DNA from: Magnetococcales bacterium
Lineage (GTDB): Bacteria > Pseudomonadota > Magnetococcia > Magnetococcales > JADGCL01
Reading direction: 5' to 3'
Length of the DNA: 64,000 bases
Assembly (NCBI GenBank): GCA_015229005.1
Contig: JADGCL010000006.1
Location: 1-64,000, forward strand
Below, in pieces: positions 34,762 to 44,378 of this stretch; the stretch's first letter is position 1, and each line of letters begins with the position of its first letter. The notes under the pieces were generated by a model. That model saw nothing but the letters and a program-made list of their open reading frames with translations. It was not told the DNA's origin and did no database searches. The position numbers and the translations under genes were made by a program.

Positions 34762-35739
34762 ATGGCTAACCCGATCCGTGTTGCCGTGACCGGCGCTGCC
34801 GGTAACATCTCTTACAGCATCCTGTTCCGGTTGGCGTCCGGGGCGATTTTTGGACCGGATCGCCCGGTCCATCTGAAGCTCCTGGAGATTCCGCCGGCGA
34901 TGAAGGCGCTGAACGGGGTGGTGATGGAGCTTAACGACTGTGCCTTCCCGACGTTGGCGGGGATCGATATCACCGACAAGGCGGAGACTGCGTTCGATGG
35001 GGTCAACTGGGCCATCCTGGTGGGGTCGAAACCCCGCGGACCGGGCATGGAGCGCGGCGATCTGATTCGCGAGAATGGACCGATTTTCGTTGGTCAGGGC
35101 AAGGCCTTGAACAAGGCGGCCTCCGATGTGCGCTGCATTGTCGTGGGCAATCCTTGCAATACCAACTGCCTGATCGCGATGAAGAATTCGGATGTTGGCA
35201 ACGACCGTTTTTCGGCGATGATGCGCCTGGACCAGAACCGGGCCCAGAGTCTTTTGGCCGAGAAGTCCGGGCGGACGGTCAAGGAGGTCACCAACATGGT
35301 GATCTGGGGCAACCACTCGAATAATCAATATCCGGATTGCGAGAATGTTCGCATCGGTGGCAAGCCCGCGACGGAGGTGATCGGGGACAAGGAGTGGCTG
35401 CTGGGGGATTTCATCAAGACGGTGCAGAATCGGGGTGCCGATGTCATCAAGGCCCGCGGGGCGTCGAGCGCTGCTTCCGCTGCCAACGCGGCCCTGGATC
35501 ATCTCCTCTCCTTGGCCCGTCCTACTGCAGCCGGCGACTGGTTCTCGGCGGCGGTCTGTTCGGATGGGCAGTATGGTGTCGACAAGGAACTGATTTTCGG
35601 CTACCCCCTGACCAGCCCCGGTGACGGGACCTGGAAAGTTGTCGAGGGGCTGCCGATGTCAGACTGGGCCAAGGGCAAGTTCGAGAAGGTCCTGAACGAG
35701 TTGCGTGAGGAGCGTGAGTTCGTCAAGGGGCTGTTGTAA
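34762..35739 (+). CDS. mdh: NAD-dependent malate dehydrogenase
   Basis: Interconverts malate and oxaloacetate in the citric acid cycle. The 325-residue protein starts [21 protein letters not shown] (the cytosolic-type MDH Rossmann motif), and carries [39 protein letters not shown] (substrate-binding arginine) and [13 protein letters not shown] with the catalytic histidine. The length is normal for the group-2 enzyme found in many Proteobacteria and in eukaryotic cytosol. The ATG at 34762 follows GGGAGGAGAATCAGGA. Neither neighbour is a citric-acid-cycle gene. Confidence 0.95.
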   Translation: MANPIRVAVTGAAGNISYSILFRLASGAIFGPDRPVHLKLLEIPPAMKALNGVVMELNDCAFPTLAGIDITDKAETAFDGVNWAILVGSKPRGPGMERGDLIRENGPIFVGQGKALNKAASDVRCIVVGNPCNTNCLIAMKNSDVGNDRFSAMMRLDQNRAQSLLAEKSGRTVKEVTNMVIWGNHSNNQYPDCENVRIGGKPATEVIGDKEWLLGDFIKTVQNRGADVIKARGASSAASAANAALDHLLSLARPTAAGDWFSAAVCSDGQYGVDKELIFGYPLTSPGDGTWKVVEGLPMSDWAKGKFEKVLNELREEREFVKGLL

Positions 35740-36002
35740 TCCTCTGTCGGAGAAGTTGGGGTATGCAGGAGAGGGTGTCTGGCGGTCGGCACTCTTCTTC
35801 CTGCTGCCCTTTCTTCCCGGGTTGCCGAGGAAGTATGTTCGTGAGGGGTTTCGTTTCGGGAGGGTAATACCGGGTATTGTCTTCCGTTCCAAATCCAGCC
35901 GGTTGCGCCAATCTGCCGGATTTGGTCGATCGTCCGTGGCTGGCTGATCGGTCGTTTATCGACGTGCAGCTCAATGGGGGGGGGGAGGCGTTGGGAGGGG
36001 TG

Positions 36003-37208
36003 ATGGTGGATGCCATGAAGTATGTGATTTTTCTGGGCGATGGCATGAGCGATGAGCCCCTGCCCGAGCTGGATGGCAGAACCCCCTTGATGGTTGCCGA
36101 TACTCCCAATCTCGATCGGATGGTTCGAGAGGGGGTTGGGGGCTGGTCGAAGAATACCCCCGACGGTTTCGAACCGGGGTCGGATGTGGCGAATCTGGGG
36201 GTTCTGGGTTACGACGTGCGCAAGGGTTATACCGGTCGCAGTCCCCTGGAGGCGGCGGCCATGGGGGTGGAATTGGCCGAGGACGACGTGGCGTTCCGAT
36301 GCAATCTGGTGACCCTGGCGGATGGCTACTCGGTGATGGGAAATTTTTCTTCGGGTCACATTCCTTCATCCGAGTCCCATCCACTCATCGAGGAGCTGAA
36401 TCGGCAGTTGGGTGACTCCCGGTTTCAGTTTTATCCGGGGGTGAGTTACCGTCACCTATTGGTCTGGAAGTCCGGGCGAACGGGGGTTCGCTGTACCCCT
36501 CCGCATGACATCTCCGAGCGTCCTGTTGCCGATCATCTGCCGGCTGGTGAGGATTCTGCTCCGGTCATGGCGCTGATGCGGGCTTCGCATGCGGTGCTGG
36601 CGGAGCATCCGGTCAACCGCCGCCGCCGGGCTGACGGGCTGCCCGAGGCCAACGCCATTTGGCTTTGGGGGCACGGTCGTCGCCCGGTCCTGCCGCCGTT
36701 TCGGCGCCTCTATGGCAAAACGGGAGGGATGATCTCCGCAGTCGATCTCATGCGGGGGATCGCCAATCACATCGGTTTCGAGTATCTCCCGGTCCCGGGG
36801 GCCACGGGGTGGATCGATACCGATTATGCGGGAAAGGCTTCGGCGTGTCTGGCGGGTCTGGAGCGTCAGGACCTGGTCTTCGTGCATGTCGAGTCCCCAG
36901 ACGAGTCCGGCCACGCCGGGCGCCTTGACTACAAGATTCAGGCGATTACGGATTTCGATCGCAAGGTTGTCGGTCCGGTATTGGATGGACTTGCCCGCCG
37001 AGGTGGACCTTTTCGGGCCTTGGCGTTGCCGGATCATCCCACCCCGGTTGCCAAACGGACCCACACACCCGACAGGGTTCCCTTTGCTCTATATGGGGCG
37101 GGGATCAAGCCCGATGTCAACGTGAGTTATGACGAGAGATTGCTGGAGCGGGGCAGTCTGGGTTTCGATCCTGGATGCGAAATGATGGCGGCGTTGCTGG
37201 CCTCCTGA
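36003..37208 (+). CDS. apgM: Cofactor-independent phosphoglycerate mutase (archaeal/ApgM type)
   Basis: Interconverts 3- and 2-phosphoglycerate without 2,3-bisphosphoglycerate. The 401-residue protein belongs to the alkaline-phosphatase superfamily: MKYVIFLGDGMSDEP (first metal site), GSDVANLGVLGYD with the phosphoserine, NLVTLADGY, LPEANAIWLWGHG, VHVESPDESGHAG and LALPDHPTPV (further metal ligands). This is the ApgM rather than the GpmI layout. The ATG at 36003 has GGAGG upstream; the ATG at 36015, giving MKYVIFLG directly, is also possible. Together with the PPi-phosphofructokinase this is a second non-textbook glycolytic enzyme in the window. Confidence 0.88.
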   Translation: MVDAMKYVIFLGDGMSDEPLPELDGRTPLMVADTPNLDRMVREGVGGWSKNTPDGFEPGSDVANLGVLGYDVRKGYTGRSPLEAAAMGVELAEDDVAFRCNLVTLADGYSVMGNFSSGHIPSSESHPLIEELNRQLGDSRFQFYPGVSYRHLLVWKSGRTGVRCTPPHDISERPVADHLPAGEDSAPVMALMRASHAVLAEHPVNRRRRADGLPEANAIWLWGHGRRPVLPPFRRLYGKTGGMISAVDLMRGIANHIGFEYLPVPGATGWIDTDYAGKASACLAGLERQDLVFVHVESPDESGHAGRLDYKIQAITDFDRKVVGPVLDGLARRGGPFRALALPDHPTPVAKRTHTPDRVPFALYGAGIKPDVNVSYDERLLERGSLGFDPGCEMMAALLAS

Positions 37209-37501
37209 TGTAGATTCCTTCCCTCGGCGGGCGACAGGGCAAGACCGAGAGTTCGGGCTGCCCGGGGAGTTCCAATTGAGCCTCGGTCCGGATCGGGGAG
37301 GGCGCGAACCCAGCCTCCCCCCGGGGGCCACCTCCGGGCGGTCGCCGCGCCCCCCCTCTTGTCCTCTGTATTGGGCGCTCCCCTCACACCGATCTCGGGT
37401 ACGCTTACCTCAACTCGAGGAAACAGGGCAGGTGCGCGACCAGGACGACCGCCCCCCCCCCGAAGGGACCGGAAAGTGGTGGGATCCCCCTCGGGGGGGT
37501 G

Positions 37502-37804
37502 TCAGGGAGCGTCGTGCTGACCGGCGGTGGATCTTTCGGCGACGATACGGCGCAGGCGCTTCAGTTCCGGTGCGAGGCTCTCCTCCCGCGCCTTCAGGAG
37601 GAAACCGTCAAGCCCGCCGGCCAAGTCGATGCTGCGCAGTGCCCCCGTTGACAGGTTCATGCGGATAAACCGCCCGAGGGCGAGGCTGAACAGGGATTTT
37701 TCCTGGATGTTGAGCTTCCATTTCCGTTTGGCCTTGCGGTTGGAATGGGATACCTTGTGCCCTGTTTGGGGGGGTTTTCCTCCGAGGGTGAACTTGGCTG
37801 ACAC
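37502..37804 (-). CDS. rpmB: 50S ribosomal protein L28 (long, alphaproteobacterial type)
   Basis: A 100-residue ribosomal protein with the L28 core GKPPQTGHKVSHSNRKAKRKW followed by RMNLSTGALRSIDLAGGLDG. The C-terminal extension FLLKAREESLAPELKRLRR is typical of alphaproteobacterial L28 (about 97-100 residues) and absent from the 78-residue gammaproteobacterial form. That makes it a useful taxonomic hint. The start is GTG 37804 with GGAGAG upstream; the longer frame to 37894 is not needed. rpmG (L33) is not next to it. Confidence 0.92.
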   Translation of the reverse strand: MSAKFTLGGKPPQTGHKVSHSNRKAKRKWKLNIQEKSLFSLALGRFIRMNLSTGALRSIDLAGGLDGFLLKAREESLAPELKRLRRIVAERSTAGQHDAP

Positions 37805-38332
37805 GGACGCTCTCCTGCTCCCTTGTTGGGCTCCCTGCGGGGAAGGGAAGGTGAAGGTTGAAACGGCGAAAGTTCCCGACGACGAACCTGTCACTGTAGT
37901 CGAACTGGGTCGTCTGCCGCAAGGTGTTCTCGATCCGGGCTCCCGCGGCCTGGTCAGGTTTGGGTGATGGCAACCATGGCTTGTTTATTGCAAGCTGTTC
38001 GAGCCCTGGGCCTTGTTCTCCCGAGTTCAATGCCGTGTGGCTGTCCTGGCAGCCCGTCGATGATCGATCCGTGCGGGTCGTGGAAGGCGAGCAGGATTCG
38101 ATGGGACGGTGTAGCATGTTGAATTTATGTGGAAAAGCAGGGAAGGGTTGCGCCATTCCGAAGGGCCTGTTGACGGACCTTGGTCCCATGCTAGGTCGGG
38201 GAACGTGCTGATTGAAATGTTCTGGGGCAAACGTTAGAATTCGGGGGAAGCGGACTGCCGGGGTTGTTTGGTCGGGGTGGGGGCGTCGGGTGTTGTTTGT
38301 TAGGTGTTGTTGGCAGGGTTTGAAGGGTCGCC
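37805..38332. other. Intergenic region with a probable decayed hairpin repeat
   Basis: About 530 bp between rpmB and the divergent TPR lipoprotein gene with no convincing gene. The stretch from about 38040 to 38175 (CTGTCCTGGCAGCCCGTCGA ... GGGACGGTGTAGCATGTTGA ... GGGCCTGTTGACGGACC) lines up loosely with the composite repeat at 10054, but its hairpins no longer pair well. The part after 38220 is rich in G and T and may hold the lipoprotein promoter. Confidence 0.4.
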
Positions 38333-40105
38333 ATGGTGAATTGCAGGAAGTTGAACAGGAAGTTGAATGAGTTGGCCGGTCGGGTCAAAGTTGTTGCCAT
38401 AAGCTTGCCGCTTGCCCTGTGGGGGTGCCTCGGCCCGTCACAGGTTGCCATCCCGAGCGACGAATCCCGGAGCGGGCCGCCGGTGGCCGGCTTCGAGAGG
38501 AGCGAGGCGGTCACCAAGGTGGAGAAGGCAGTCTTCAGCTATATTGCGGGGCATCTTCTCCTGGAGGACAACCAGTGGAACGAAGCCGAAGATGCCTTCA
38601 AGGAGGTGGCCTCGGCGGACGTGGAGGCGCTGGATGCCCGGGTGTTGGTTGCGCACTTGGCCACGCAGAGGGGGGACCTGAGCGTAGCGGGGGAGTATGC
38701 CCGTCAAGTGCTGGAACGTGATGCCGACGAATCGAAGACGCGCCTTCTTTTGGCCGGTGTCCTGACTGCCTCCAAGGCGTACAGCGAGGCTGCCACCCAG
38801 TATGAGGAGCTGCTGAAGCGTGAGCCGGACAATGCCCGGGCGCGTATTCTGCTGGCGCAGATCTACGGGCTGTTGAAGACGGCGACGAAGGCGGCGAAAG
38901 TCCTGGAACCCCTTCTCGGCGACCCTGAGTGGGCTTGGCAGGGCCATCTGGCGCTGGGGCGCTCCTGGGCCAATCAGGGGGAGTTGGAGAAGGCACTGAA
39001 GCCGTTCAGGCAGGCCTATCGGCTGGAGTCGGGGAATCTGGAGCCAGTGCTGGCGCTTGGCGCGGCCCTCCAGGAACTGAAGCGCCCCAAGGAGGCGGAA
39101 AAGGTTTACCGGGATTTTCTGGAGCGTCACCCCGACAGCAAGGCCGTTCACGGTCGGTTGGGAAGGCTGTTGTTGACCCGCGATGACCGGGAGGCGGCCC
39201 TTGAGGAGTTTCGGGAGATCAGCCGTCTTGCCCCCGACAGTGTCCAGGCGCGTCTGACGACGGCGTTGATCCTCTTGAGCCGGAAGGATTACGACGAGGC
39301 CCTCCAGGAGTTGCGCCTTGCGGAGGCGTTGGGTCCCGACAATTCGGGAGTCTATTACTATCTCGGTCAGGCCCTGGAGTCATTGGATCGGGATTCCGAG
39401 GCGGTGGTCGAGTATGACAAGGTCCAGAACGGTCAGCCTTTTTATCTGGAATCTCAGCTGCGTTTGGCCTTCCTTGATGCGTCCCGGGGGGCGGATGCTG
39501 CGGCGGTGGAGAGGTTGCGGCAGTTGACGGCCTCCAATCCGGAGCGGGTTGATCTGGTTCTGGCGCTCAGCATGTTGCTTCTGCAGGCTAAGGATTATCC
39601 CGGGGTAGTGGAGACCTCTACCAAGGGATTGGCGCTCGATCCGGCGCAGTCGCGGCTGCGTTTCAATCGGGCGATGGCCCTGGACAAACTGCAGCGCTGG
39701 CCGGAGGCCGAGGCCGACCTCAAGACCTATATTTCGGACAATCCCACCGATGCCCACGCGCTGAATTATCTGGGGTATACCTGGGCGGAGCGGGGCGAGA
39801 ACCTGGAGGAGTCGCACCAGCTTCTGCGGAAGGCGGTCAAACTGGCTCCCGGCGATGGTTTCATTACTGACAGTCTTGGTTGGGTTTTGTTTCGCATGAA
39901 GCGGCTGGAGGAGTCCCTGACGATGATGCGAGAGGCGGTCCGCCTGGAGCCGGGTGATCCTACCATCGCCGAACATCTCGGGGATGTGCTCGAGGCGACG
40001 GGTCGGGTCGACGAGGCGGTCAAGGTCTGGCGCAAGGCGTTGGAGTTGGATGCGGGCAACCAGCGCCTGCGCGACAAGATCGGAGGGCATGGGCACCCCC
40101 TCTAG
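38333..40105 (+). CDS. TPR-repeat lipoprotein (PEP-CTERM/LolB-operon type tetratricopeptide protein)
   Basis: A 590-residue protein starting with a lipoprotein signal (VVAISLPLALWGC, lipobox cysteine near residue 32). From about residue 65 to the end it is an unbroken row of some fourteen TPR units (WNEAEDAFKEV, YSEAATQYEELLKREPDNARA, YDEALQELRLAEALGPDN, RWPEAEADLKTYISDNPTDA, LEESLTMMREAVRLEPGDP). A TPR protein just before lolB and ispE is a common arrangement in Proteobacteria, where it is thought to help envelope assembly. It probably sits on the periplasmic face of a membrane. The downstream neighbour is a partial hairpin repeat, then lolB. Confidence 0.88.
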   Translation: MVNCRKLNRKLNELAGRVKVVAISLPLALWGCLGPSQVAIPSDESRSGPPVAGFERSEAVTKVEKAVFSYIAGHLLLEDNQWNEAEDAFKEVASADVEALDARVLVAHLATQRGDLSVAGEYARQVLERDADESKTRLLLAGVLTASKAYSEAATQYEELLKREPDNARARILLAQIYGLLKTATKAAKVLEPLLGDPEWAWQGHLALGRSWANQGELEKALKPFRQAYRLESGNLEPVLALGAALQELKRPKEAEKVYRDFLERHPDSKAVHGRLGRLLLTRDDREAALEEFREISRLAPDSVQARLTTALILLSRKDYDEALQELRLAEALGPDNSGVYYYLGQALESLDRDSEAVVEYDKVQNGQPFYLESQLRLAFLDASRGADAAAVERLRQLTASNPERVDLVLALSMLLLQAKDYPGVVETSTKGLALDPAQSRLRFNRAMALDKLQRWPEAEADLKTYISDNPTDAHALNYLGYTWAERGENLEESHQLLRKAVKLAPGDGFITDSLGWVLFRMKRLEESLTMMREAVRLEPGDPTIAEHLGDVLEATGRVDEAVKVWRKALELDAGNQRLRDKIGGHGHPL

Positions 40106-40111
40106 GAGACT

Positions 40112-40174
40112 ATTGAAAAAGTCCATCCATGGACTTTTTCGAGCCGGAAAGGCAAAACGTGGTTTTGCCTTTCC
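40112..40174. repeat. Partial composite repeat: hairpins 5 and 4, inverted
   Basis: ATTGAAAAAGTCCATCCATG / GACTTTTTC followed directly by GGAAAGGCAAAA-CGTGG-TTTTGCCTTTCC: the last two hairpins of the 6158 element in reverse order, as expected for the opposite orientation. Both still pair. The remaining three hairpins are missing. Confidence 0.75.
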
Positions 40175-40341
40175 TTCCAGATTGGGCTCGTTGGGGCGGC
40201 CCGGATCGTTTGGGTTTTCGAAAAGGGTCACCGTTCGGTTTTCCTGGCTGTAGAGTCACGGAGGGACTCTCCGTTGCGGCGCTGGTCCGGTATGTTTTTC
40301 CCCTGCATTCCTGTCAATGCTGATACTTCTGAAAGAGCCAC

Positions 40342-41247
40342 ATGGTAGCCCAGGTGAAGGGGGTGTTTTCGGGTGGCGCGGAGTTTGTGCCTCTGGCTGT
40401 TGACGGGCGGAGCGTCCGTCAAGGGTGGTGTTTGTCGTTGTTTCTGTTTATTTTGTTGGGTTTTTTCGGTTGTGCTCTGCCGACGCAGAAGGTCAAGCCG
40501 CCGGCGATGGTGAAACCGTCGGAGATCGATGCGACCCTGGAGCGTTTCCGGAGGGACCAGTTGGTGCGGTTGAACCGGTTCGGTTCGTGGTATGCGGAAG
40601 GCATCATGGATCTCACGACCGTGACCCGACGGGAGGAGTCGAACCATCGTGGCCGGTTCCGGCTGGTCGGGGATGGTACCGATCAGGCCTTGTTGGAGGT
40701 GTATGGACCGTTTCACCGGGTGATGATGTCGTTGTGGTTGGGACGGGAGTGGGTCCGCCTGGTGGATCCCGATACGCGGCGTGTCCTGGAGGCGCCAGCC
40801 ACGCGCGAGGGGCTTTTCGAGTTGGCGGGGATCTTTTTGGAGCCGAGACACCTGCTCTTGACTGTTCTGGGGATGGTGGGGTCGCTCCCGGAGGATCTGT
40901 CGATATCGGCGCGGGTGGAAGCGGAAGGGCTGGCTTGGCTTTCTCCCGGCGGGGAATCATTTCGCCTGGATCCAGAGAGAGGTCTGATTCGGCAGCGATG
41001 GGGGGCCACGGGCAATGGCGGCTGGTACCAGGCGGATTACGAGTGGGAGGAAAAATTGGGGGACCCGGAGAAGGGTGCCGAGCTGGTGATGCCTTCGCGT
41101 CTGCGGGTGGCGATGACCGATGGCACGGAGCTGGTTCTGGTCTCGCCGAGCTGGGGTGAAAGGGACTCCTCCGATCCGCTCGAACCGCCGCCGTTGCCCG
41201 AGGGGTTTCAGCGGGTGCGCCTGCCGCAAGGGGCATCAGGGGGGTGA
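40342..41247 (+). CDS. lolB: LolB-like outer-membrane lipoprotein
   Basis: A 301-residue lipoprotein with a late signal segment (LSLFLFILLGFFGC, lipobox LGFFGC with the cysteine near residue 44). The mature part has the pattern of LolB: a first strand with FGSWYAEGIMDLT, RGRFRLVGDGTDQALLEVYGP, then LVDPDTRRVLEAP and further beta-hairpins ending SRLRVAMTDGTELVLV. LolB accepts lipoproteins from LolA and inserts them in the outer membrane. Sequence similarity to LolB is weak; the call rests largely on its place directly before ispE, which it overlaps by four bases (GTGA). Confidence 0.65.
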   Translation: MVAQVKGVFSGGAEFVPLAVDGRSVRQGWCLSLFLFILLGFFGCALPTQKVKPPAMVKPSEIDATLERFRRDQLVRLNRFGSWYAEGIMDLTTVTRREESNHRGRFRLVGDGTDQALLEVYGPFHRVMMSLWLGREWVRLVDPDTRRVLEAPATREGLFELAGIFLEPRHLLLTVLGMVGSLPEDLSISARVEAEGLAWLSPGGESFRLDPERGLIRQRWGATGNGGWYQADYEWEEKLGDPEKGAELVMPSRLRVAMTDGTELVLVSPSWGERDSSDPLEPPPLPEGFQRVRLPQGASGG

Positions 41248-42173
41248 GTCTCCGCTTCAGTGCCCCGGCCAAGGTCAATCTGGTGCTTCGGGTCGTTGGC
41301 CGTCGCGGGGATGGGTACCATCTCCTGGAGACGGTGATGACCTTTTTTCCCCTGTTCGATTATCTGGAGTTTACCCCGGCGGCGGAAATCGAATTGACGA
41401 CGGAGCCGGAGCCTGGTTTTCCGCCGGAGAAGAATCTGGTTTACCGTGCCGCTTGCCGCCTCCGGGAGGAGGGCGGACGCTCAAACGGGGTTCGGATCCA
41501 TCTCGAGAAGCGTATTCCCGAAGGGGCAGGTCTGGGAGGCGGCTCTTCGGACGCGGCTACGGCTCTGCTGGTGCTGAACCGGTTGTGGGGGCTGCACTGG
41601 CCCCTGGAGCGGTTGTTGCCTCTGGGGCAGGAGCTTGGGGCGGATGTCCCGTTTTTCTTGGGGGGAAAGGCGGCGTTGGCGGAGGGGATTGGGGAGAGGC
41701 TGCGTCCGTTGCCGGAGTTGCCGTCGTTCGATCTGGTTCTGGTCAATCCCGGGATCGCTCTCCCGACTGCTGCCGTCTTTGCCGAGTTGGCCGGGCAATT
41801 GACAAATCACCCCTCGCCGATTACGATCCCGTCCGCCGGGCAGGTGGGGGGGCGCCCGCCGGTTTTTCTGTTGAACGATCTGGAGGCGCCGGCGCTGCGG
41901 CTCATGCCCCGGTTGTCCGAGCTTTTCGCGGCGCTGCGCGAGAGGGGGGCGGAGGGGGTGCTGATGTCGGGCAGTGGCGCCTCGGTTTTTGGGGTGTATC
42001 CGGGTCCCCGGGAGGCGGAGGTGGCGTTCCGGAGTTTGCGGGAGGCCTTCCCGGGGTGGTTGGTCTATCTGGGACGGACCTTTTTCGAGCATCCCTTCCT
42101 GCGGGAGGGGCCGGGGGGGGTGTGGGGAGGGCCTGACCTGGGTGGACCTGGACAAGGAGTGCCGTCCTTTTGA
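41244..42173 (+). CDS. ispE: 4-diphosphocytidyl-2-C-methyl-D-erythritol kinase
   Basis: The GHMP kinase of the MEP isoprenoid pathway; it phosphorylates CDP-methylerythritol with ATP. The 309-residue protein starts SLRFSAPAKVNLVLRVVGRR, has the ATP loop PEGAGLGGGSSDAATALL, and the third GHMP motif LMSGSGASVFGVYP near the C-terminus. The last 25 residues are Gly-rich and outside the usual domain. The GTG start overlaps the lolB stop (GTGA), so the two are coupled. A tRNA-Gln gene and prs follow, the standard order in many bacteria. Confidence 0.95.
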   Translation: MSLRFSAPAKVNLVLRVVGRRGDGYHLLETVMTFFPLFDYLEFTPAAEIELTTEPEPGFPPEKNLVYRAACRLREEGGRSNGVRIHLEKRIPEGAGLGGGSSDAATALLVLNRLWGLHWPLERLLPLGQELGADVPFFLGGKAALAEGIGERLRPLPELPSFDLVLVNPGIALPTAAVFAELAGQLTNHPSPITIPSAGQVGGRPPVFLLNDLEAPALRLMPRLSELFAALRERGAEGVLMSGSGASVFGVYPGPREAEVAFRSLREAFPGWLVYLGRTFFEHPFLREGPGGVWGGPDLGGPGQGVPSF

Positions 42174-42266
42174 GCTGTGGTGTTGCCTTCGGGCGGTACG
42201 GAGTCAGGGCGGGTTGTTTCTGTCTTCCTGTGGGGGGGGGCGGGTGGTGTGAGAGTGGCTGGTCAC

Positions 42267-42341
42267 TGGGCCGTCGCCAAGCGGTAAGGCACCGGATTTT
42301 GATTCCGGCATCCCCAGGTTCGAATCCTGGCGGCCCAGCCA
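42267..42341 (+). tRNA. tRNA-Gln (anticodon TTG)
   Basis: A full cloverleaf: acceptor TGGGCCG/CGGCCCA, anticodon stem CCGGA/TCCGG around the loop TTTTGAT (anticodon TTG), T arm CCAGG-TTCGAAT-CCTGG, discriminator G and an encoded CCA end at 42339-42341. It lies between ispE and prs, as in many Proteobacteria. Confidence 0.97.
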
Positions 42342-42448
42342 AGTGTCTCCTCGACGGGAACGGGTAAGCCGGAGGGTTCCGTTCGTCGTCTTCATCCTTT
42401 TCTCAGCGGTGGTGCGCCGGCGCCATTGGCTCCCTTGCCGATGCCATC

Positions 42449-43393
42449 ATGTCTATCCATAAGATGAAGCTCTTCTGCGGTTCGGCCAGTCGTCAGTTGA
42501 CCGAGAGGATGGCCGAACACCTGTTCACCCATGTGGGCAACTGTACCATCCGCCATTTCTCCGATGGTGAGATTTTTGTCCAGATCGACGAAAACGTGCG
42601 GGGACGGGATGTCTTCGTGGTCCAGTCCACCTCTTGTCCGGCCAACGATCACCTGATGGAGTTGTTGATCATGGTGGATGCCCTGCGTCGGGCCTCGGCA
42701 GGGCGGATCACGGCGGTGATCCCCTATTACGGGTATGCCCGGCAGGACCGCAAGGAGGCCGGGCGGACGCCGATCACGGCGAAACTGGTGGCGGACCTCC
42801 TGAATGCCGCCGGGGTCGGTCGGGTGTTGACGATGGATCTCCACGCTGGCCAGATTCAGGGCTTTTTCAACATGCCGGTGGACAACATTTATGCCACCCC
42901 TGTACTTCTTGACATCATCCGCAGGCGGGGAACGGGAAACGGTGTGGTTGTCTCCCCGGACGTGGGGGGGGTCGTTCGGGCCCGCTCCTATGCCAAGAGG
43001 CTGGATGTGGATCTGGCCTTCATCGACAAGCGGCGTCCGGAGCCGAACACGGCCGAAGTGCATCACATCATCGGGGATGTTGAGGGAAAGGATTGTCTGA
43101 TCGTCGATGACATGGTCGATACCGCCGGCACCCTGGCCAAGGCGGCGGATGCCCTCATTGAACACGGGGCCCATTCGGTCACGGCGTTGTGTACGCACGG
43201 AGTTCTGTCCGGGCCTGCGGTCGAGCGCATCACGAACTCCTCTCTCAACGAGTTGTTGGTCACCGATACCATCGCCCTCTCGCCGGCGGCGTCGGTCTGC
43301 CCGAAGATCCAGGTACACTCGGTGGCTCACCTTCTGGGCGAGGCGATCCGGCGGATTTCGAATGACGAATCGGTCAGTTCGCTGTTCGTCTGA
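42449..43393 (+). CDS. prs: Ribose-phosphate pyrophosphokinase
   Basis: Makes PRPP from ribose 5-phosphate and ATP for nucleotide, histidine and tryptophan synthesis. The 314-residue protein has [39 protein letters not shown], the ATP loop [23 protein letters not shown], and the PRPP-binding loop [18 protein letters not shown]. The length is standard. Start could be 42449 or the ATG at 42464 (MKLFCGS); neither has a strong ribosome-binding site. It is downstream of tRNA-Gln and upstream of rplY. Confidence 0.96.
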   Translation: MSIHKMKLFCGSASRQLTERMAEHLFTHVGNCTIRHFSDGEIFVQIDENVRGRDVFVVQSTSCPANDHLMELLIMVDALRRASAGRITAVIPYYGYARQDRKEAGRTPITAKLVADLLNAAGVGRVLTMDLHAGQIQGFFNMPVDNIYATPVLLDIIRRRGTGNGVVVSPDVGGVVRARSYAKRLDVDLAFIDKRRPEPNTAEVHHIIGDVEGKDCLIVDDMVDTAGTLAKAADALIEHGAHSVTALCTHGVLSGPAVERITNSSLNELLVTDTIALSPAASVCPKIQVHSVAHLLGEAIRRISNDESVSSLFV

Positions 43394-43701
43394 GTTTTCG
43401 CGTTTTTTTTGGGGCGACCGCGTCTCTCTTGGTTTTCTGACTGCGGTCGGATTGCTGCGATTGGTTTGCTGTAGTCGGAATGCTGCGGTTGGTTGCGGTT
43501 GGTCGTGGCGGGCAGGCTGCGGTTGGTCGGCTGCGCGAGTTGTGGCGGAAGTGGCGGGATGAGGCGGGTTCGATCGCCGTTCGACACCCCTGGAGGTCGA
43601 GGCGCGATCGGGACGCGGAAGCCATCCCTTCGCGAGTTGGTGGCAGGCCGGTTTGTGTCGGTTTGTCGGGCATCGGCATTTTTGAGCAGGAGTGGCAGGC
43701 A
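43394..43701. other. Intergenic leader of rplY with imperfect G/T-rich repeats
   Basis: About 308 bp between prs and rplY. From about 43440 to 43530 a 10- to 14-base motif (CTGCGGTTGG and variants such as CTGCGGTCGG, CTGCGATTGG, TTGCGGTTGG) recurs about six times. No gene was found; an 8-T run at about 43404-43411 after the prs stop could be part of a terminator but no good stem precedes it. Confidence 0.45.
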
Positions 43702-44340
43702 ATGGCAACGATTCAGGCACGATCCCGTGAGGGGGCCGGCAAGGGGGTGGCCCGCAAGCTCCGGCGGGAGGGGCGGGTTCCGGCGGTGATCTATGGTGGG
43801 GGGGGAGGCAACGCCAATATCTCCCTGGACCGGCACGAGTGGGTTCTGCTCATGTTTCGGGAGGGTAGCCAACTGCGTACCCGCAAGCAGGATCTGGTCC
43901 TGGATGGCGGGAGGCAGGAACCGGTGCTGCTTCGTGGTTTGCAGTTGCATCCCGTGGATGGATTGCCGCTGCATGTGGATTTTCTGCGGTTCAATGTTGA
44001 CATGATGATTCAGGTGGCGGTGCCGGTCCACGTCATCGACGAGGCGGATGCCCCTGGGTTGAAGTCGGGAGGGATCGTTCAGGTGGTTCGCCATGAACTG
44101 GAAGTTCATTGTAAGGCGGGCGACATTCCTGCGCGTATCGATGTCTCGATTGCCGGTCTTCAGATCGGTCATTCGATTCACATCAACGATATTCCTCTGC
44201 CTCCCGGAGTTCAGGTGGATAGTGAGGACAACTTTGCCGTGTTGGCGATGGTGGGTGTCAAGGCAGAGCCGGTTGGTGAAGGGGAGGAGGGAGCGGTTGC
44301 AGCGGCGCCCGAGGCCCCGGAGGCGACCCCTTCGGAGTAG
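43702..44340 (+). CDS. rplY: 50S ribosomal protein L25 (CTC type)
   Basis: Binds 5S rRNA. The 212-residue protein has the L25 N-terminal domain (ATIQARSREGAGKGVARKL, REGRVPAVIYGG, VLLRGLQLHPVDGLPLHVDF) and the additional C-terminal beta domain of the CTC form (VPVHVIDEADAPGLKSGGIV, GHSIHINDIPLPPGV), then an acidic Ala/Glu/Pro-rich tail. The ATG at 43702 matches the family's start; the frame runs further upstream into the repeats. It is followed by pth, the usual pairing. Confidence 0.95.
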   Translation: MATIQARSREGAGKGVARKLRREGRVPAVIYGGGGGNANISLDRHEWVLLMFREGSQLRTRKQDLVLDGGRQEPVLLRGLQLHPVDGLPLHVDFLRFNVDMMIQVAVPVHVIDEADAPGLKSGGIVQVVRHELEVHCKAGDIPARIDVSIAGLQIGHSIHINDIPLPPGVQVDSEDNFAVLAMVGVKAEPVGEGEEGAVAAAPEAPEATPSE

Positions 44341-44378
44341 TCTTGTCTTGTGCCATGGCAGTTGGTTCCTGATCCTCT

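Noticed and set aside
37276-37668. Plus-strand frame downstream of the phosphoglycerate mutase
   Set aside because: Arg/Pro-rich, no start context, and antisense to rpmB over its second half.
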